Source of the DNA: Tetragnatha versicolor
Taxonomy: Eukaryota > Arthropoda > Arachnida > Araneae > Tetragnathidae
Reading direction: 5' to 3'
NCBI GenBank assembly: GCA_024610705.1
Contig: JANDEH010000004.1
Coordinates: 42,675,629-42,739,628, forward strand
Length of the DNA stretch: 64,000 nt
Part shown: piece after piece, positions 12,001 to 23,400 of the stretch
Position numbering within the stretch: position 1 is the first letter of the stretch
How the letters are laid out: each line of letters starts with the position of its first letter
The notes under the pieces: generated by a model
The model's input: the letters and a program-made list of their open reading frames with translations, nothing else
The model's database searches: none
Told to the model about the DNA's origin: nothing
Translations under genes and position numbers: made by a program

Positions 12001-15000
12001 CCGTCGATCGGTCTAGGTGTGCCCGCTGCTTGTGCCCAACGATAAAATATTTCAGTTTTCCACTATCCCATAAAATTCTAGAAATGAAATAGCAACATAC
12101 ATTTCAGAGTTTCTTCAAGTAAGGCGAGCCTAAGAAATTTTGGATCTTCAGAATGACATTATCCTCAAAACTATTATCAGATGATATGAGAAATTCTGGA
12201 ATATAGTTGATAGAAATAAATTTCCATTCTTAAAAAGAGCAGCATATAAAATAAAGTAGTTTTTTTGGTTCCACACAACTATGTGAATCATTTTCGACAA
12301 TGAATATAATAAAATAAAAATAAAAATATAGATCACGACGTACAGATGAACACCTTGACGATAGCTTGCGGGCAAGAATTTCATCATAATCTCCCAATTA
12401 TGAAGCGCTGGCCAGTGAAATGCAATGTATTTTATATATTTTATAAATAAATTTTATACTTCGTATGTTTTGCAAGCAATTTAGTAATAATTTATTTTAC
12501 AAAAGAATATTAATACGAATTATATTCATTATGATAAATTCATTTTTAAAATTAAATTTTTTGTGCATTATATGTAGTGTGCATAATTAACTATGTCCAC
12601 CAACTATAAATTTATCTTGAAAAATTAAATAGTGGTGCCCCCCATTCGACCGATATTCTGGTATGTGCTCTTAGGTACAAAATGGTTGGGGACCCCTGCG
12701 ACATTGAAAAAAAGTACTCGATACCTAAAAGTACTCGATACCTATAAGTATTCGATACCAAAGTATTCGATACCTAAAATTATCGATTTTGCCCATCACT
12801 ACTTATTACTTCCTCTGCCACATGAGAGTAACATTGTTCAAATCATTTCAGGTAGAGCATGGTGTTTCTTTAAATTTATTAACTGAAATGCAGGGAAAGT
12901 ATTTCCGTGCATTAAAAGCCATTGGGTCAAAAAAACCTATACCACAAATAACGGTTCCTACCAATGCTCTGATGAGGATCTTCTATAAAACAACACAAAC
13001 CTTTGGGTAAAATAAATTGTGATTATTTATTTACTCCATAAAATTGAACAGACATTGCACTTTCCTCTAATTGGTGGTAATTGGCACATGTTACAGCTAT
13101 TAACTTGCAAAATTTTACTAATCAAACAAACTATAAGAGGTTTTTAAGTTTGTTATTATAAAAGAGATAATTGTCTGAAATTTTTCTTACTGAATGCACT
13201 GATGTTTTAACTTAAGATGTGTGTAAATAGTATATTAGTAGTATTGAAAATTATAAAAATATTTTTATAAAAGCATCCTCTCTCCCCTATCTATCTTATG
13301 TAATTTTTCTTTACAGGTTTAGAATGATAGTTTTTCTTGTTATTCTGTCTAATGCTATTGCAGTTGCATTGGAGTGGTATCCTGGAAATCAAGAAACCTT
13401 TAGAGTAGTGCTTCAAGTATTCCCATTTATTTATATTGTGGAGTTCATCATTAAAATAGTAGGGCTAAGAAAATACTTCTTCAAAGATCCGTGGAATGTA
13501 TTTGACTTCTTCATTTTTATAGCTTGCATAATTGGTATGTAAATACTTAACAACATTTAAATAAAATGAAAAGCTGAATTTGTAAAAAAATAACTTTAGG
13601 TATTATTTATTCTTATTTATTATTTAGGTAATTATTTTCTTTCTTTTTTTTCTTTCATTTCAGGTGTAACTATGGAACTAGTCTTGCAGACTTCTTCCAA
13701 GTGGTTAGTAGCATTTTGCTTACTTCGTATTCTGAGGACAATCGATTTACTGGACATGTGGTATTTCTTCCAAGACCTGAGGATTGCTGCTCAAGTCATG
13801 ACTGCATCTTTCTCCATTCTGCTACACACAACTATACTTTTTTTCTTAATCATTTTCATCTTCTCGATCTTTGGAATGCATTTCTTTAGCGACATAAGGC
13901 CTTTTGCAGGCATCAATAGCTATGTCAATTTCAAGACATTTCTTAGCAGCGCTTATTTACTCTTTCGCCTCTCCACTGTTGATGGCTGGGAAGAAATCCT
14001 GAATCCCATGAGCCAGGAACCACCCTATTGCGACCCTAAACTCAACTGTGGGCATCCAGTAAGTAACCATCTTCAAGTAGCCATCTAGAAGTGGTTAAGC
14101 TCTGTATATTGATTTGTCTGAGTACACTATGTAAGGATTTTTGGACATTAACAACTATAAAACTTGCTAGCATATAAGCAAAGCATTGATAAAATAGTAC
14201 TGCTATGAAGAGATGTTATACATTTGATTTTTGTTATATCACCCCATTACACTGCATTGAGATCAGCTTGTACAGAAAAGTAATCAAACAATATAATTTA
14301 ATTGTTCTTTATAGTTCCCAGGGGTCTTCAGAGTATGGTTCCCAAACATTTCTTCTCATGTTAGATTAATATCGAGTTAGATTCACTTAATATCCAACTT
14401 GCGCCACAGTTTATTTTAGTTTTATCACCACAAATTACTCTTATTACTTAGAAATTGTGGGGGTAGATCAGGGGTTTCCAACTTCTAAGTACTCAAGGGT
14501 TGCAATGGAAATCAAAAGTCAAGAGGTGGGCCGCAAATTAATCTGGCTCCTTTTTATCCATGATATATTTTTTGGGGGTAGAGTCTTTAACACGAAACTT
14601 TTCCAGCAAAAGAGAACCAAAGGTTATTTACACATTGTGGTGAAGGTATTACTGTTTTTTTCAAATATTTCTGTGGATATATAATATTTTTTACCCTATG
14701 CGCAACTTTTAATATAAAATATTACTTAAATTGGGAAGTCTTCCTCGAAAAAAAAGGCTAGTTAATTTCCTAAAAAATAGTATTTCATTTAATTTTTAGA
14801 TGCTCCATTTTGTCCCTTCTCGTGTTAAAGGTTAACTTAAGCCTTCATAACCGCTTGCTACGCTCAGGAGGGGAATTTTAGGGCATACAATCTCCCTCTC
14901 AAGATGTCACACTTGTAATTCTTCACCATAGTAAACAACCGAAGCTTTTCCATAATCTAAGAGGTAAATAGGGTGGTTCGGAAATTTTTTTGAATATTAG

Positions 15001-18000
15001 TATCCTAAAAAGTGTTATGAAGCTACACTTTGAGTGAATTCCAAGGAGCTTTTTGGGCCACACGTAATGACATGGTGGGCCACCATTTGAAAACCCCTGG
15101 TCTAGATGAAATATGAATAGATGAATAGCCTTTAACTTAGTTCTAACTTGTTTCTCATCATATTTAAAAAATATCATCCAACTTTCATCATCGTGGTGAA
15201 AGTCATCTGTCTAGAGAGGCAGGAATATGTCCCTACTGTACTTTTGTTTAAGGGGGAAGAAGACAGAAAAATCAATACATACATGATTAATTAGAAAATA
15301 ATGAAAATATTATTTTCACCGTTTATAATCTGATTCCATTCTGGGAACTTTCCAACTTTTGCTCATGTTCATCATAATTTCTACATGCAGATATGTATCT
15401 TTATTTTATAGATATTTGGTCCCATATATGTCTTGACTTTCATCTTTTTGACTTATATTCTTTTGGCCAACATATTCATTGTTGTTGTTCTGGAGAGTCT
15501 TAAAGAAGCTGATGCTGAAGAAAAAGGAATTTTTAAGCAAGATAACTTGGTCAGCTTCTACAAGTCATGGGCAAAATTTGACCCTTATGCTACCAATTAC
15601 ATAACATATGAAGTTTTGTCTGAATTTCTGAACTCCCTTCAAACTGATATGAGAATACCCAAGCCTAATCCAGTAACCATTTCATACATGGACTTGCCCT
15701 TAGAAGCTGGCGATAGAACCCACTGCTTGAATGTTCTAAAGGTATAAAAATTATTATTGACTTTGATTTATGTATTCTAATATGTTTGCATTTTGAGGAA
15801 AACACCTTTCAGTGGTTGTTGTTTGTAAAATTATTTCCTCACGATTGAGTCAAAAACCCTAATTTAGTTTTCAGTATTGAGTCTATAATCTATTGTCTTC
15901 ATTCTTTTGTACCGCAACATAATGTATGTTCTGTATCCTATGTAACTATTTTTTTGTATAATGAATGTATGTAAAAATGTATGTTTTAAAAAGTGACCAG
16001 TTCCGTGTCTGTTCATTCAGAATCTGCCACTTTGAGATACCTCAATTATTGAAATTTATAATTTAGTTTTATTCTCTTTTGTGTGAATGTCTAATTCTTT
16101 ACTTTTTAATTAGTTTCTCATAGGTCAGATGACTGTATTTTGTGTTTTTAGTGGCCATAAACTGTATTAACTTAAGTTTTTAGAACTATTTTACTTACCA
16201 TTTTTCACTATTAATTTACTGTTAAGTAAATATTAAATGGTGATAACATTTTAGGGAATTTTGAAAGTCAAGTATGGTGAAGTTAAAGAGACTCCTGAAT
16301 ATCGTCTTGTCAAAAATGTTGCTGAGAATAAACACATAGAGGTATTTTCTGAGTTAAAAAATGCAGAAATTGTCTGTACAACCATGAAAATGAAACAATT
16401 TGATCGAGCAGCTAGGATAATACAAGCGTTTTCAAGAAGGATCAGAGCAGTTAAAAAAAGGTAAGTTTGTGTTGCAGCTATGATTTTTACCTGTTTACTT
16501 TACTACTAAATAGTTTATACTACTATTACTACATTGTTTCAATATAAAAGCTTTATTTGGAAAATAATTCAGTATCTAAATAGTAATACAAGTTTAATTA
16601 GTTTCTTTAAGGATATAATATAATCCTCGGACCTGGAAAAAGTTGTAACCTTCCCCCGAACGTAATAAAATTTGCCCAAACCTTATGTAATGCTCCTTTG
16701 TCCCCCGAACCAGGTTCATAAGTTCGGGCACTTTTTCCAGGTCCGATAATCCTTTACTTAAACATCTTTTAAGTATTAAATTACAATTCTTATATAAACA
16801 TTTAATTTCTGTATTGGCGTTCTTTTGTCATTATCTCTATATGAACTGATTAATGTTGACACTGTAATAGATAAATATAATTTAAAATTTATAAACTAAA
16901 AAATATAAATACTACCTTAAAAACAGTAAAATGATTTAAAATCAAAATTATCTAAAAGAAGACTGGTAAAATTAAACTTGTAATGTTCTGAAGAAATCAA
17001 ATAAAATAATGATAAGCAACTTCAATTTAAGCCATTCAATCAAAGCCCCAAGATTTAAGATAGTCTTGCAACTAATTTTCATCTAATCAAAATGGCACTG
17101 CTCATTTAATGCCCCTATGATTCAACAATTTAAATGCATCAAGCATTCCTTAGTTGTACTCTCAGTTTTAACTAGAAAGGCTTTTGCACCTTCTCACATT
17201 ATTTTCAATATCATAGTATTTAAAATATTTTTATACAGTAAAGCACCGTTTATACGTCTCTCATTTATACGTCGTTTTCGCTAAGTCCCAATTCATTCAA
17301 ATAATCAAAATTGTTTTCAATTATACGTCTTTTCATTTATACGCCGTTTTACGTCGGTCCCTTGAAAGACGTATAAACGGTGCTTTACTGTACTTGTTTT
17401 AATGATTCTTTTGTAATTATAGGAGGTGTTCAAGCATTTCTTTAAGAGACTATTTAAAGTCACTGGAGGTAAGATTTCTTTCATTTAAAAATGTTGATTA
17501 TGGTTTAAAAGTACATGGTTTCTTCACATAAGTTCATGTAAACAATAAGCTCAGTTACTTTCTGAAAACCAAAATGAAAAAAATTGTCTTAAGGGGGTGC
17601 TAACTGTGTCTAAATATTCCATTGGTGGTGAATTGTTTTATAGCCATCAAAGATAGCATTCCTTCTCCTAAATTTATCTGTGGGCTAGAATAAAAAATAC
17701 ACTTCTTTATTCAGATTCGAAAGCATGATTTAGATTATTAAAGGTTTTGGTATTATTAAGATAGGAACCTCCCCTCATTTTTGGGGTAAGTAAGCTAACA
17801 TAGAAAAATGATCATAACATAAAATGTATTTTTGTAGTTATGTAGTATGTAAAATATGTGAATTGGGCTTCTATAGCAGTATAGATATGCATTATTATAT
17901 TGGGAAGGTGTTCTGTATCTACTCATGAACAGGAGGAATATGAAGCTGTTGCTCTTAACTATTTATTGCACAATTAATGCGGATGGATCTTTAATATAAT

Positions 18001-19295
18001 CTTTGAATATCAGAGATTAAAGGTCTTCTCATCCTTTTTATAATTAAAACTTAGTGATACAGATTTTTTTTCCAGGAGAGCTAAAAAAATATGAATGTAA
18101 AAAAGTAGCCATACATATGTGAACTGTAAGTATACAAGGAAGAAATTAAGAAGGTAGATTATTGAATCTTTAAAAGTTTGAAATAGTAGCAACTGTGACT
18201 GATAACAGCATGCCTTTCTTCCTAACCTATCTTTTTTTAAACTCTAATCCTAACTGTTAACACATGTCTAAATTAAATGTTTTGAGAAACCGTTCGACTT
18301 CTTGTAATTTTAAAATTTAGATACTAAGTGCATAGATGAATTCATTTTGAATACTTATCGCAATATGTTTCCAAGAACTACAAATAAAGATGATTTTTAT
18401 AATAAAAAATGAGTTGTTTTTATTTGTGAACAATTTTTGTCTTATTTATATTGGGTTATACGAAAATTCCGGTCAATACAATCCGGTCAATACTGGTGGC
18501 TCGAAGCTAAAATTATAAGGGGTGCTGCTCTGGCGGTACCAAGTTGGCAACTTATTTTAAGCGTTATAATGCCAAATAAGTCACTAAAAAAAACTTGGAA
18601 AGTGTTTAAGTATAGCCTTAATCAACTTTGAGTACAAAGTATTAATAAATCTGATTCTGTCTTTAAATTTTAAAATTCAGGGAAAGAATACTAACAAGAA
18701 AATAAAAAGATCACAGAGAAAACTCATACATTTACTCAATTCGTATTTTTACACTAAAATATCACTATATTAATTTAAAATTGAAATAAGACAAGTAAAT
18801 AACATGGTAGAAAAACAAAATCAGAACAAAAACGTCGAAAAAATCAAATAGAAAAGATGGGAACAATATTAAATTTTGATTTCACACTTAATAAATATTT
18901 AAAAACCTGTCACTTACCTATATTTAGCTGATTATTACATCTTGTAAAGATTAAGTTGATTTCATAATAGTACTATCTCCTAGAAAATGAAACTAATATC
19001 TACATTGTGAATTTAAATTGTTTGGTATAAAAAGAAATAAAAACGCGATTACAAAAAGTAAACAAAGGTCTTTAAGCCGAAACAGGCGGAAAGGTTATGT
19101 TTCTCTCTGTTAAAAGAAAAAGCTATAAATAAAAAATTAAAACTGTGTGGGGTGAAAAGCTTATGTGATTTATTAGTAGTTGAAATCGTTTATTTTTCTT
19201 CTTCCTTGCAGCTCTCTCAAGAGAAAAAGCTATCATTCTTTTGGTCGGATCTGCTGAAAAGCATCCCCTTTTCTCCTAACAGATTCGCATGCTAA
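1..19295 (+). CDS. Divergent voltage-gated sodium channel alpha subunit, 5' part outside window
   Basis: Four-domain plasma-membrane cation channel of the Nav family; domain I lies upstream. Coding exons read as 1-22 (tentative), 1114-1350, 2009-2036, 2982-3151, 4160-4330, 4808-4989, 6439-6664, 8435-8505, 8906-8996, 9077-9250, 9533-9649, 10112-10375, 10989-11174, 12852-13006, 13317-13534, 13664-14058, 15412-15741, 16255-16460, 17423-17468, 19212-19295; all phases join (about 1,116 residues from 1114). Domain II spans 2982-6664 (pore FRIFSGEW), domain III 8906-11174, domain IV 13317-15500. The III-IV linker ends in YFRALKAIGSKKP, a sodium-channel hallmark. The C-tail has an EF-hand-like region (YKSWAKFDPYATNYI) and an IQ-like helix (AARIIQAFSRRI). 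Oddities: filter residues E, A, D in II-IV; thinned S4 charges; II-III linker of only about 45 residues. The last exon (FFWSDLL...NRFAC, stop) is less certain. It could be a Nav2-like or lineage-specific paralogue. It is not NALCN or Cav, judging by the linker and C-tail. Confidence 0.9.
2220..2395. mobile_element. Pogo/Tigger-like MITE (176 bp)
   Basis: Inverted ends CAGTAAAATCCTGTTA and TAACAGGATTTTACTG are flanked by TA on both sides (2218-2219, 2396-2397), as expected for Tc1/mariner/pogo insertion. The interior repeats TACAACGAA-type words and has no coding capacity. It lies in a sodium-channel intron. Confidence 0.8.
3245..3900. other. Intronic stretch of different base composition, unclassified
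   Basis: This part of the intron between exons 2982-3151 and 4160-4330 is richer in G+C and in ACA/CCC words than its surroundings (for example CTGGTTGTACCGGCGTCCCG at about 3491-3510). I see no convincing ORF, terminal repeat or target duplication. It may be an old repeat fragment. Confidence 0.25.
5036..6092. mobile_element. hAT-like non-autonomous element (1,057 bp)
   Basis: Ends CAGGGCTGTAACCA and TGGATACGGCCCTG are imperfect inverted repeats. They are flanked by a perfect 8-bp duplication GCATACAC (5028-5035, 6093-6100), diagnostic of hAT-type insertion. The interior is made of repeated blocks around GGGGGTTNGGGG and AAAATTTTGAATTT. No transposase. It sits in a sodium-channel intron and contains a solo LTR. 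Confidence 0.85.
5354..5534 (-). mobile_element. Solo LTR (181 bp) nested in the hAT element
   Basis: The sequence begins TGTTAC and ends ATAACA, and is bounded by a 5-bp direct repeat GGTTC (5349-5353, 5535-5539). It is distinctly GC-richer than its host. CCAATAAAGAG on the minus strand (around 5420) resembles a retroviral-type polyadenylation signal, suggesting minus orientation. No internal retrotransposon sequence remains, as expected after LTR-LTR recombination. Confidence 0.65.
7083..8390. mobile_element. piggyBac-like non-autonomous element (1.3 kb)
   Basis: TTAACCCTACAATGCAT at the left and ATGCACTGTAGGGTTAA at the right form inverted ends including TTAA, the piggyBac target. The interior has a duplicated GC-rich block (CCGAGCACCGCTCGTCCGC / CCGAGCGGCGCTCGTCCGC at 7127-7194). 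Short interior ORFs match nothing I recognise. It lies in the intron of the II-III linker. Confidence 0.75.
11583..12801. mobile_element. hAT-like element (1,219 bp) with nested second hAT
   Basis: Ends TAGTGATGGGCA and TGCCCATCACTA are flanked by a perfect 8-bp duplication CTTATTAC (11575-11582, 12802-12809). Both subterminal regions are arrays of GGTATCGATACC/TACTCGATACC words, a likely transposase-binding layout. It sits in the sodium-channel intron upstream of the III-IV linker exon. Confidence 0.88.
11962..12698. mobile_element. hAT-like element nested inside the preceding one
   Basis: Ends CAGGGGTCCCCAACC and GGTTGGGGACCCCTG are 15-bp perfect inverted repeats. The subterminal parts are GC-rich (TGCCCGCGGGCACC). 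The flanking eight bases do not match each other, so the duplication has decayed or a flank was rearranged. Confidence 0.75.
14469..15099. mobile_element. hAT-like element (631 bp)
   Basis: Ends CAGGGGTTTCCAAC and AAAACCCCTG are flanked by GGGTAGAT and GTCTAGAT, an 8-bp duplication with two mismatches. The end sequence resembles the 11962 and 20003 elements. Intronic in the sodium channel gene between domain IV pore and S6 exons. No coding capacity. Confidence 0.7.
16627..16746. mobile_element. 120-bp MITE
   Basis: TCGGACCTGGAAAAAGT and ACTTTTTCCAGGTCCGA are near-perfect inverted ends, flanked by TAATCC on both sides (16621-16626, 16747-16752). I cannot assign a superfamily from a 6-bp duplication. 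Intronic. Confidence 0.65.
17236..17390. mobile_element. Pogo/Tigger-like MITE (155 bp)
   Basis: CAGTAAAGCACCGTTTATAC and the inverted match at the other end are flanked by TA (17234-17235, 17391-17392). TTATACG words repeat inside. Same CAGTAAA terminal type as the element at 2220. Confidence 0.8.
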
Positions 19296-19485
19296 ATTCT
19301 TGATATTTTGATTTGATATGATAGAGCTAGTGTTTTATACCACGATTGATATATCTGTGGGGGCTGATGGACCCGGAAAGAAATCTGTTGGCGAGACGGC
19401 ATAGCAGAAAATTATTAATTGAAAAAGGATTATAAAAGACAAGATTGAAGGGGGAAATAGATAATTTTTTAAATATTGTAAAGCA

Positions 19486-19491
19486 AATAAA
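19486..19491 (+). terminator. Polyadenylation signal, sodium channel gene
   Basis: AATAAA lies about 190 bases after the proposed stop at 19293-19295. It is the nearest fitting signal, but the region is AT-rich so chance occurrence is possible. Confidence 0.4.
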
Positions 19492-19499
19492 AATTGCAA

Positions 19500-19561
19500 T
19501 TTCGGGAAATTTTGGTTGGGGGTGCTGCAGCCCCGTAGCCCCTATGGACGAGCCGCCACTG
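19500..19561. mobile_element. Solo end of a hAT-like element
   Basis: CCTATGGACGAGCCGCCACTG ends at 19561 and matches the right end of the complete element at 43529-44516. No matching left end was found nearby, so this is a truncated copy in or just past the presumed 3' UTR of the channel gene. Confidence 0.55.
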
Positions 19562-20002
19562 CACCTTATATTGCCATAATTTTTTCTTATATTGTAGTCT
19601 GTATTTTTGTGTTATTAAAACCCTTACTAGAGAATTAAGAATTTTCGAATTTGATTTCTTCTGTATTAAACAAGGCTAAAAATTTCCTTTTTTGTGATGT
19701 AAATTCCATTCTATTGATATTCTTTGAGACAAAATGGGATGGAAAAAATACACAGGTAATTATAAGGATTTTTTTAACCTATTTTAATGAAATAGTTAAA
19801 TTCAGTTCCATGGTAGGAATTTTTCTTTTTATGGTATCAAAAATAAGTTGAGTCAGAAAGCAAAAAATATTTTTAAAAGTTAGTAATTTTGTTTCTTTCT
19901 TTATTAACTGTAATTTCATTAGTGCAAAGTTAGTGTCTTAGACTGAAAGATGAAACCAAAGTAATTTACTGGTTCAGCCTACTGTTAAAGGATACTCTAA
20001 AG

Positions 20003-20428
20003 CAGGGGTTCCCAACCGGTGGTACGCGGGAACGTTTCAGGTGGTACGCGTGAGTCAAAGCGATATATGTAAAGCGAGAACAGTCCAATGGTGAAACCAC
20101 TCGCTTTTTTATCGTGGCTTCTTTATCGTTAATTTTTTGCTGAGTTTGTACAAATTTTTTATTTGTAAGTTTTTAGACCTATGGGTATAATAAATAAAAC
20201 TGTAAATTAATACCATTTTCATCTTTTTATTTCTCCTTTATTATAAGCATGTTATAAGTAAACAAATATCTAGCCGTTAAATATGAAGTTTTCTCAGGAA
20301 AAAAAGCCTTTGAACACTTTTAGAAGAGTAAATATCATACGTTTATAAAAATATTTAGGTCTGGCGGTACGCCAAAATTTCTCAAAAAGTCAAGTGGTAC
20401 GCAGGTGCAAAAAGGTTGGGAACCCCTG
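20003..20428. mobile_element. hAT-like MITE (426 bp)
   Basis: CAGGGGTTCCCAACC and GGTTGGGAACCCCTG are perfect inverted ends, bounded by a perfect 8-bp duplication CTCTAAAG (19995-20002, 20429-20436). GGTACGC words occur near both ends. Located between the channel and protease genes. Confidence 0.9.
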
Positions 20429-20436
20429 CTCTAAAG

Positions 20437-23400
20437 TAAGTACTATAAGTATTATTATCTTTTATTTTAGAAAAAAATAGAAAAAATAATAGAATGTGAA
20501 AACAATGTATCAAGAGGGAAAACTATGTCCCATTCCATTCTGTTCCTTTGTGCCCCATTTAATCCAACAGTGAATTTTTGATTAATTGAATTTTTTTATT
20601 GATGTAATGTAATCTAATTCAATCTTTAAAAGTTAAGGAATAACCAAACTACAGCTTATAAATCAAAATAACTTTAGAATAATGATTTGTATTAATTTAC
20701 TTTTCAGACAGATTTCTGCATTTTGTTCCATCAATCCCAAATTAATTAGTTGTAGCTAAAATTTTGTCAAGTTATTAGGATGTATGGTTCTATGTAGTTG
20801 CCCCATGAAAAAAGCTTAACAGTATTTTCCCAGAACAAGTAGTGCTCCCTTCAGCACCATGGAACATCACCATCCTCTCCTAGAGCTAAGTGAACATAAA
20901 AACAAATGATTTGACCAATTTCTCAAATAAGGTTTAATAACGAGAAAAAAACAACCCTTTAATTCAAAGAATAATGAGATCCATTAGCTATAGAAAGAAA
21001 ATAAATATTAGTAGGGCTCCAACAGTAAAGGAAATTTCTAGAAATGTCAGGGAATTTCAATTTAACAAAATAAATAAATGTAGGAAAAATTGCTCATGCT
21101 TCCTAAAACCTGGAAAATTCATGCAGATTGGAAAAGGAAACTTTTCACAAGGAAAATCAGCGACACATATTTGTCTCAGAAAAGGGAAGTTTATACACTA
21201 TTTAATAAAGAACAAAAAATATATACCTGATAAGTTGCCGTAGATAGCCAGTTTTTCAGTAGGAAAACTTCAAAAACAACCTGGAAAAGTCGGGGAATTT
21301 CATTTCCGAAATTGAGTGAGAGAAACCCTGAATTAGGAGATACTCGATAAAGTGAAGAACCCCTTACATCGATGTCAAAAGTGCAATACTAACTATGGCT
21401 TCTAATTGAGTTATTGCCACACAACAATAAGCCGTTTAATATGCATGACCCGTCTTCGTGCGACTCCCACCTTTTGTCGATACAGAATATCAATTGCTGC
21501 CCTGTTGTGTTATAAATCAATTCCACTGAATACCACTGATCTTGAATTAGCCGAACGTTAACCTTATGTCGGTCGACAACCTGATTTATTTTTTATATTC
21601 CCATCTCAATTTCTTAAGAATGATACATTTTGAGAAAAATTGGTGTGTATCATCTTTTTTCTTTTCCCTGCCCACTCCCGATTTCTTAGTTACTAGGGGA
21701 CTTCTATGACTTATTTTGAACTCTTCAATTGAATATATAATTCTCATTAGTTCTTCCATTTTAAAACCTGTTTAATAAGTAAGAAATATCGGTAATGGTA
21801 AAATCTATAAAAAATTAATTTAATAATGATATTTGAAAATTTCACATATATTCTTCAATTCTTTGGATGTTGTTAGAAAACCTTCAATTACACAAAACTA
21901 CGTTCAGTGTGTAATTTGACCACTTTCATTCTAACCAGCTCATATATTATTTGGGTTACTAACAGCAAATTTTAATGAAACTAATTTTGCGAAAATACAC
22001 GATCAGTTCTGTGTTTGTATGTCAAGTATAGTCTAGGGGTCCGCTGCTTGACATACAACTTTTAGAAGGTATTGTTTATCGCGAGGCAGAATTTCCATTC
22101 ATTGTGTTGCACTTTATTCTGCTGGTTTAACTAGTATTCATCAAGTAGCTATCAATGCATAATCACAATTTTTAAAATTGCATGATTGTTTACTTGAGTA
22201 GATAAATTCGAGAAAAATATCATTGAATCTGCTTTATTTCTGGTAAGTTTGATTATGATTTTTATCAAAAAATGAAGTACTTGAGAAATTTTGGACTTAG
22301 ATGCGCATTTTTGCGTAAGTTACTGTGAATTTATCTCAATCTAAAGTACGCACTTTTCTCCCCTTTCATAAGTATAAATTAAGGATTTTTAGACAATCTT
22401 TGTCCACAAAATTATTCTGGTTTTTCTATTGATAAAAATCCGATATTTTTGAACCAGATTAACAGGGAGAAATTATTTTAGCGGAATATACTGCATTCTA
22501 TGTACCTTTCAAAATGATCCTTTATTAAAAATTTTTTTATCGTACTCCTCTTACTTAGGAGTATGGAAAATACTACAGAGAGGGAGAGGGTAGAGAAAAA
22601 ATAAACATTTACTGTCTTTTCTCTACAACTTTTTAGGGGTGGAAGTTTGATTCTAGGATATTTATCTAAATCGAAATGGGAGATAGGAGCAGTCTCTGTT
22701 AACCTTCACTGGACAATGTAATCTCCCTTTGAAACAATTTTAAAGCGTTGAATTGGTAACCTCCTCCTTTTGCCCTTAAGTTGGTAAAAAGAGAAACTCC
22801 CAAATTTTGTGGATGTGCAAGAAATATTCATCATGACCAATTTATCGAAACGAATTTTAAACTTGAGAATCGCAATCCCAAAATTATTTAATTAGATAAG
22901 CAAGAATTTGGAAGACCTATAAGTGATTTCCAGTCTTCAAGCCCCACAAAACTTAGTATTTGCACATATATTTTAATAAGTCCATAGAAAGCTAACATTA
23001 ATCGTAAACTAAAATACATTAATCTTTTATCTAATTTTCTTGGCATCACTAATTCGCTGGTTTGTCACTTCATGGTATAATTGCATCACCAATTCATGAT
23101 CTGTCATAAAAAATGCAAAGAAGTTTAATTATAATCTTATTCAATCCAAATTAAAACTCCACAAACAACGGATCTACTTCACCCGAATCGCCCTCAAAAG
23201 TAAGACAGCGCTTAGACATCTCGAAAAAAATTTTAAGTTGTTGAAATCATTACCCTAACAATACCTTCAAGGCTATTAACTTGCCTCGCTAACAAAAGAC
23301 CTGTCAAACTCATCACCTGAGTTATACCACTGTCCCCCTACCTCCCACCATTTTTCTTAGCATAAAGACGCATGGTGGTGGTAATGAGAAGCTGAAAGAA

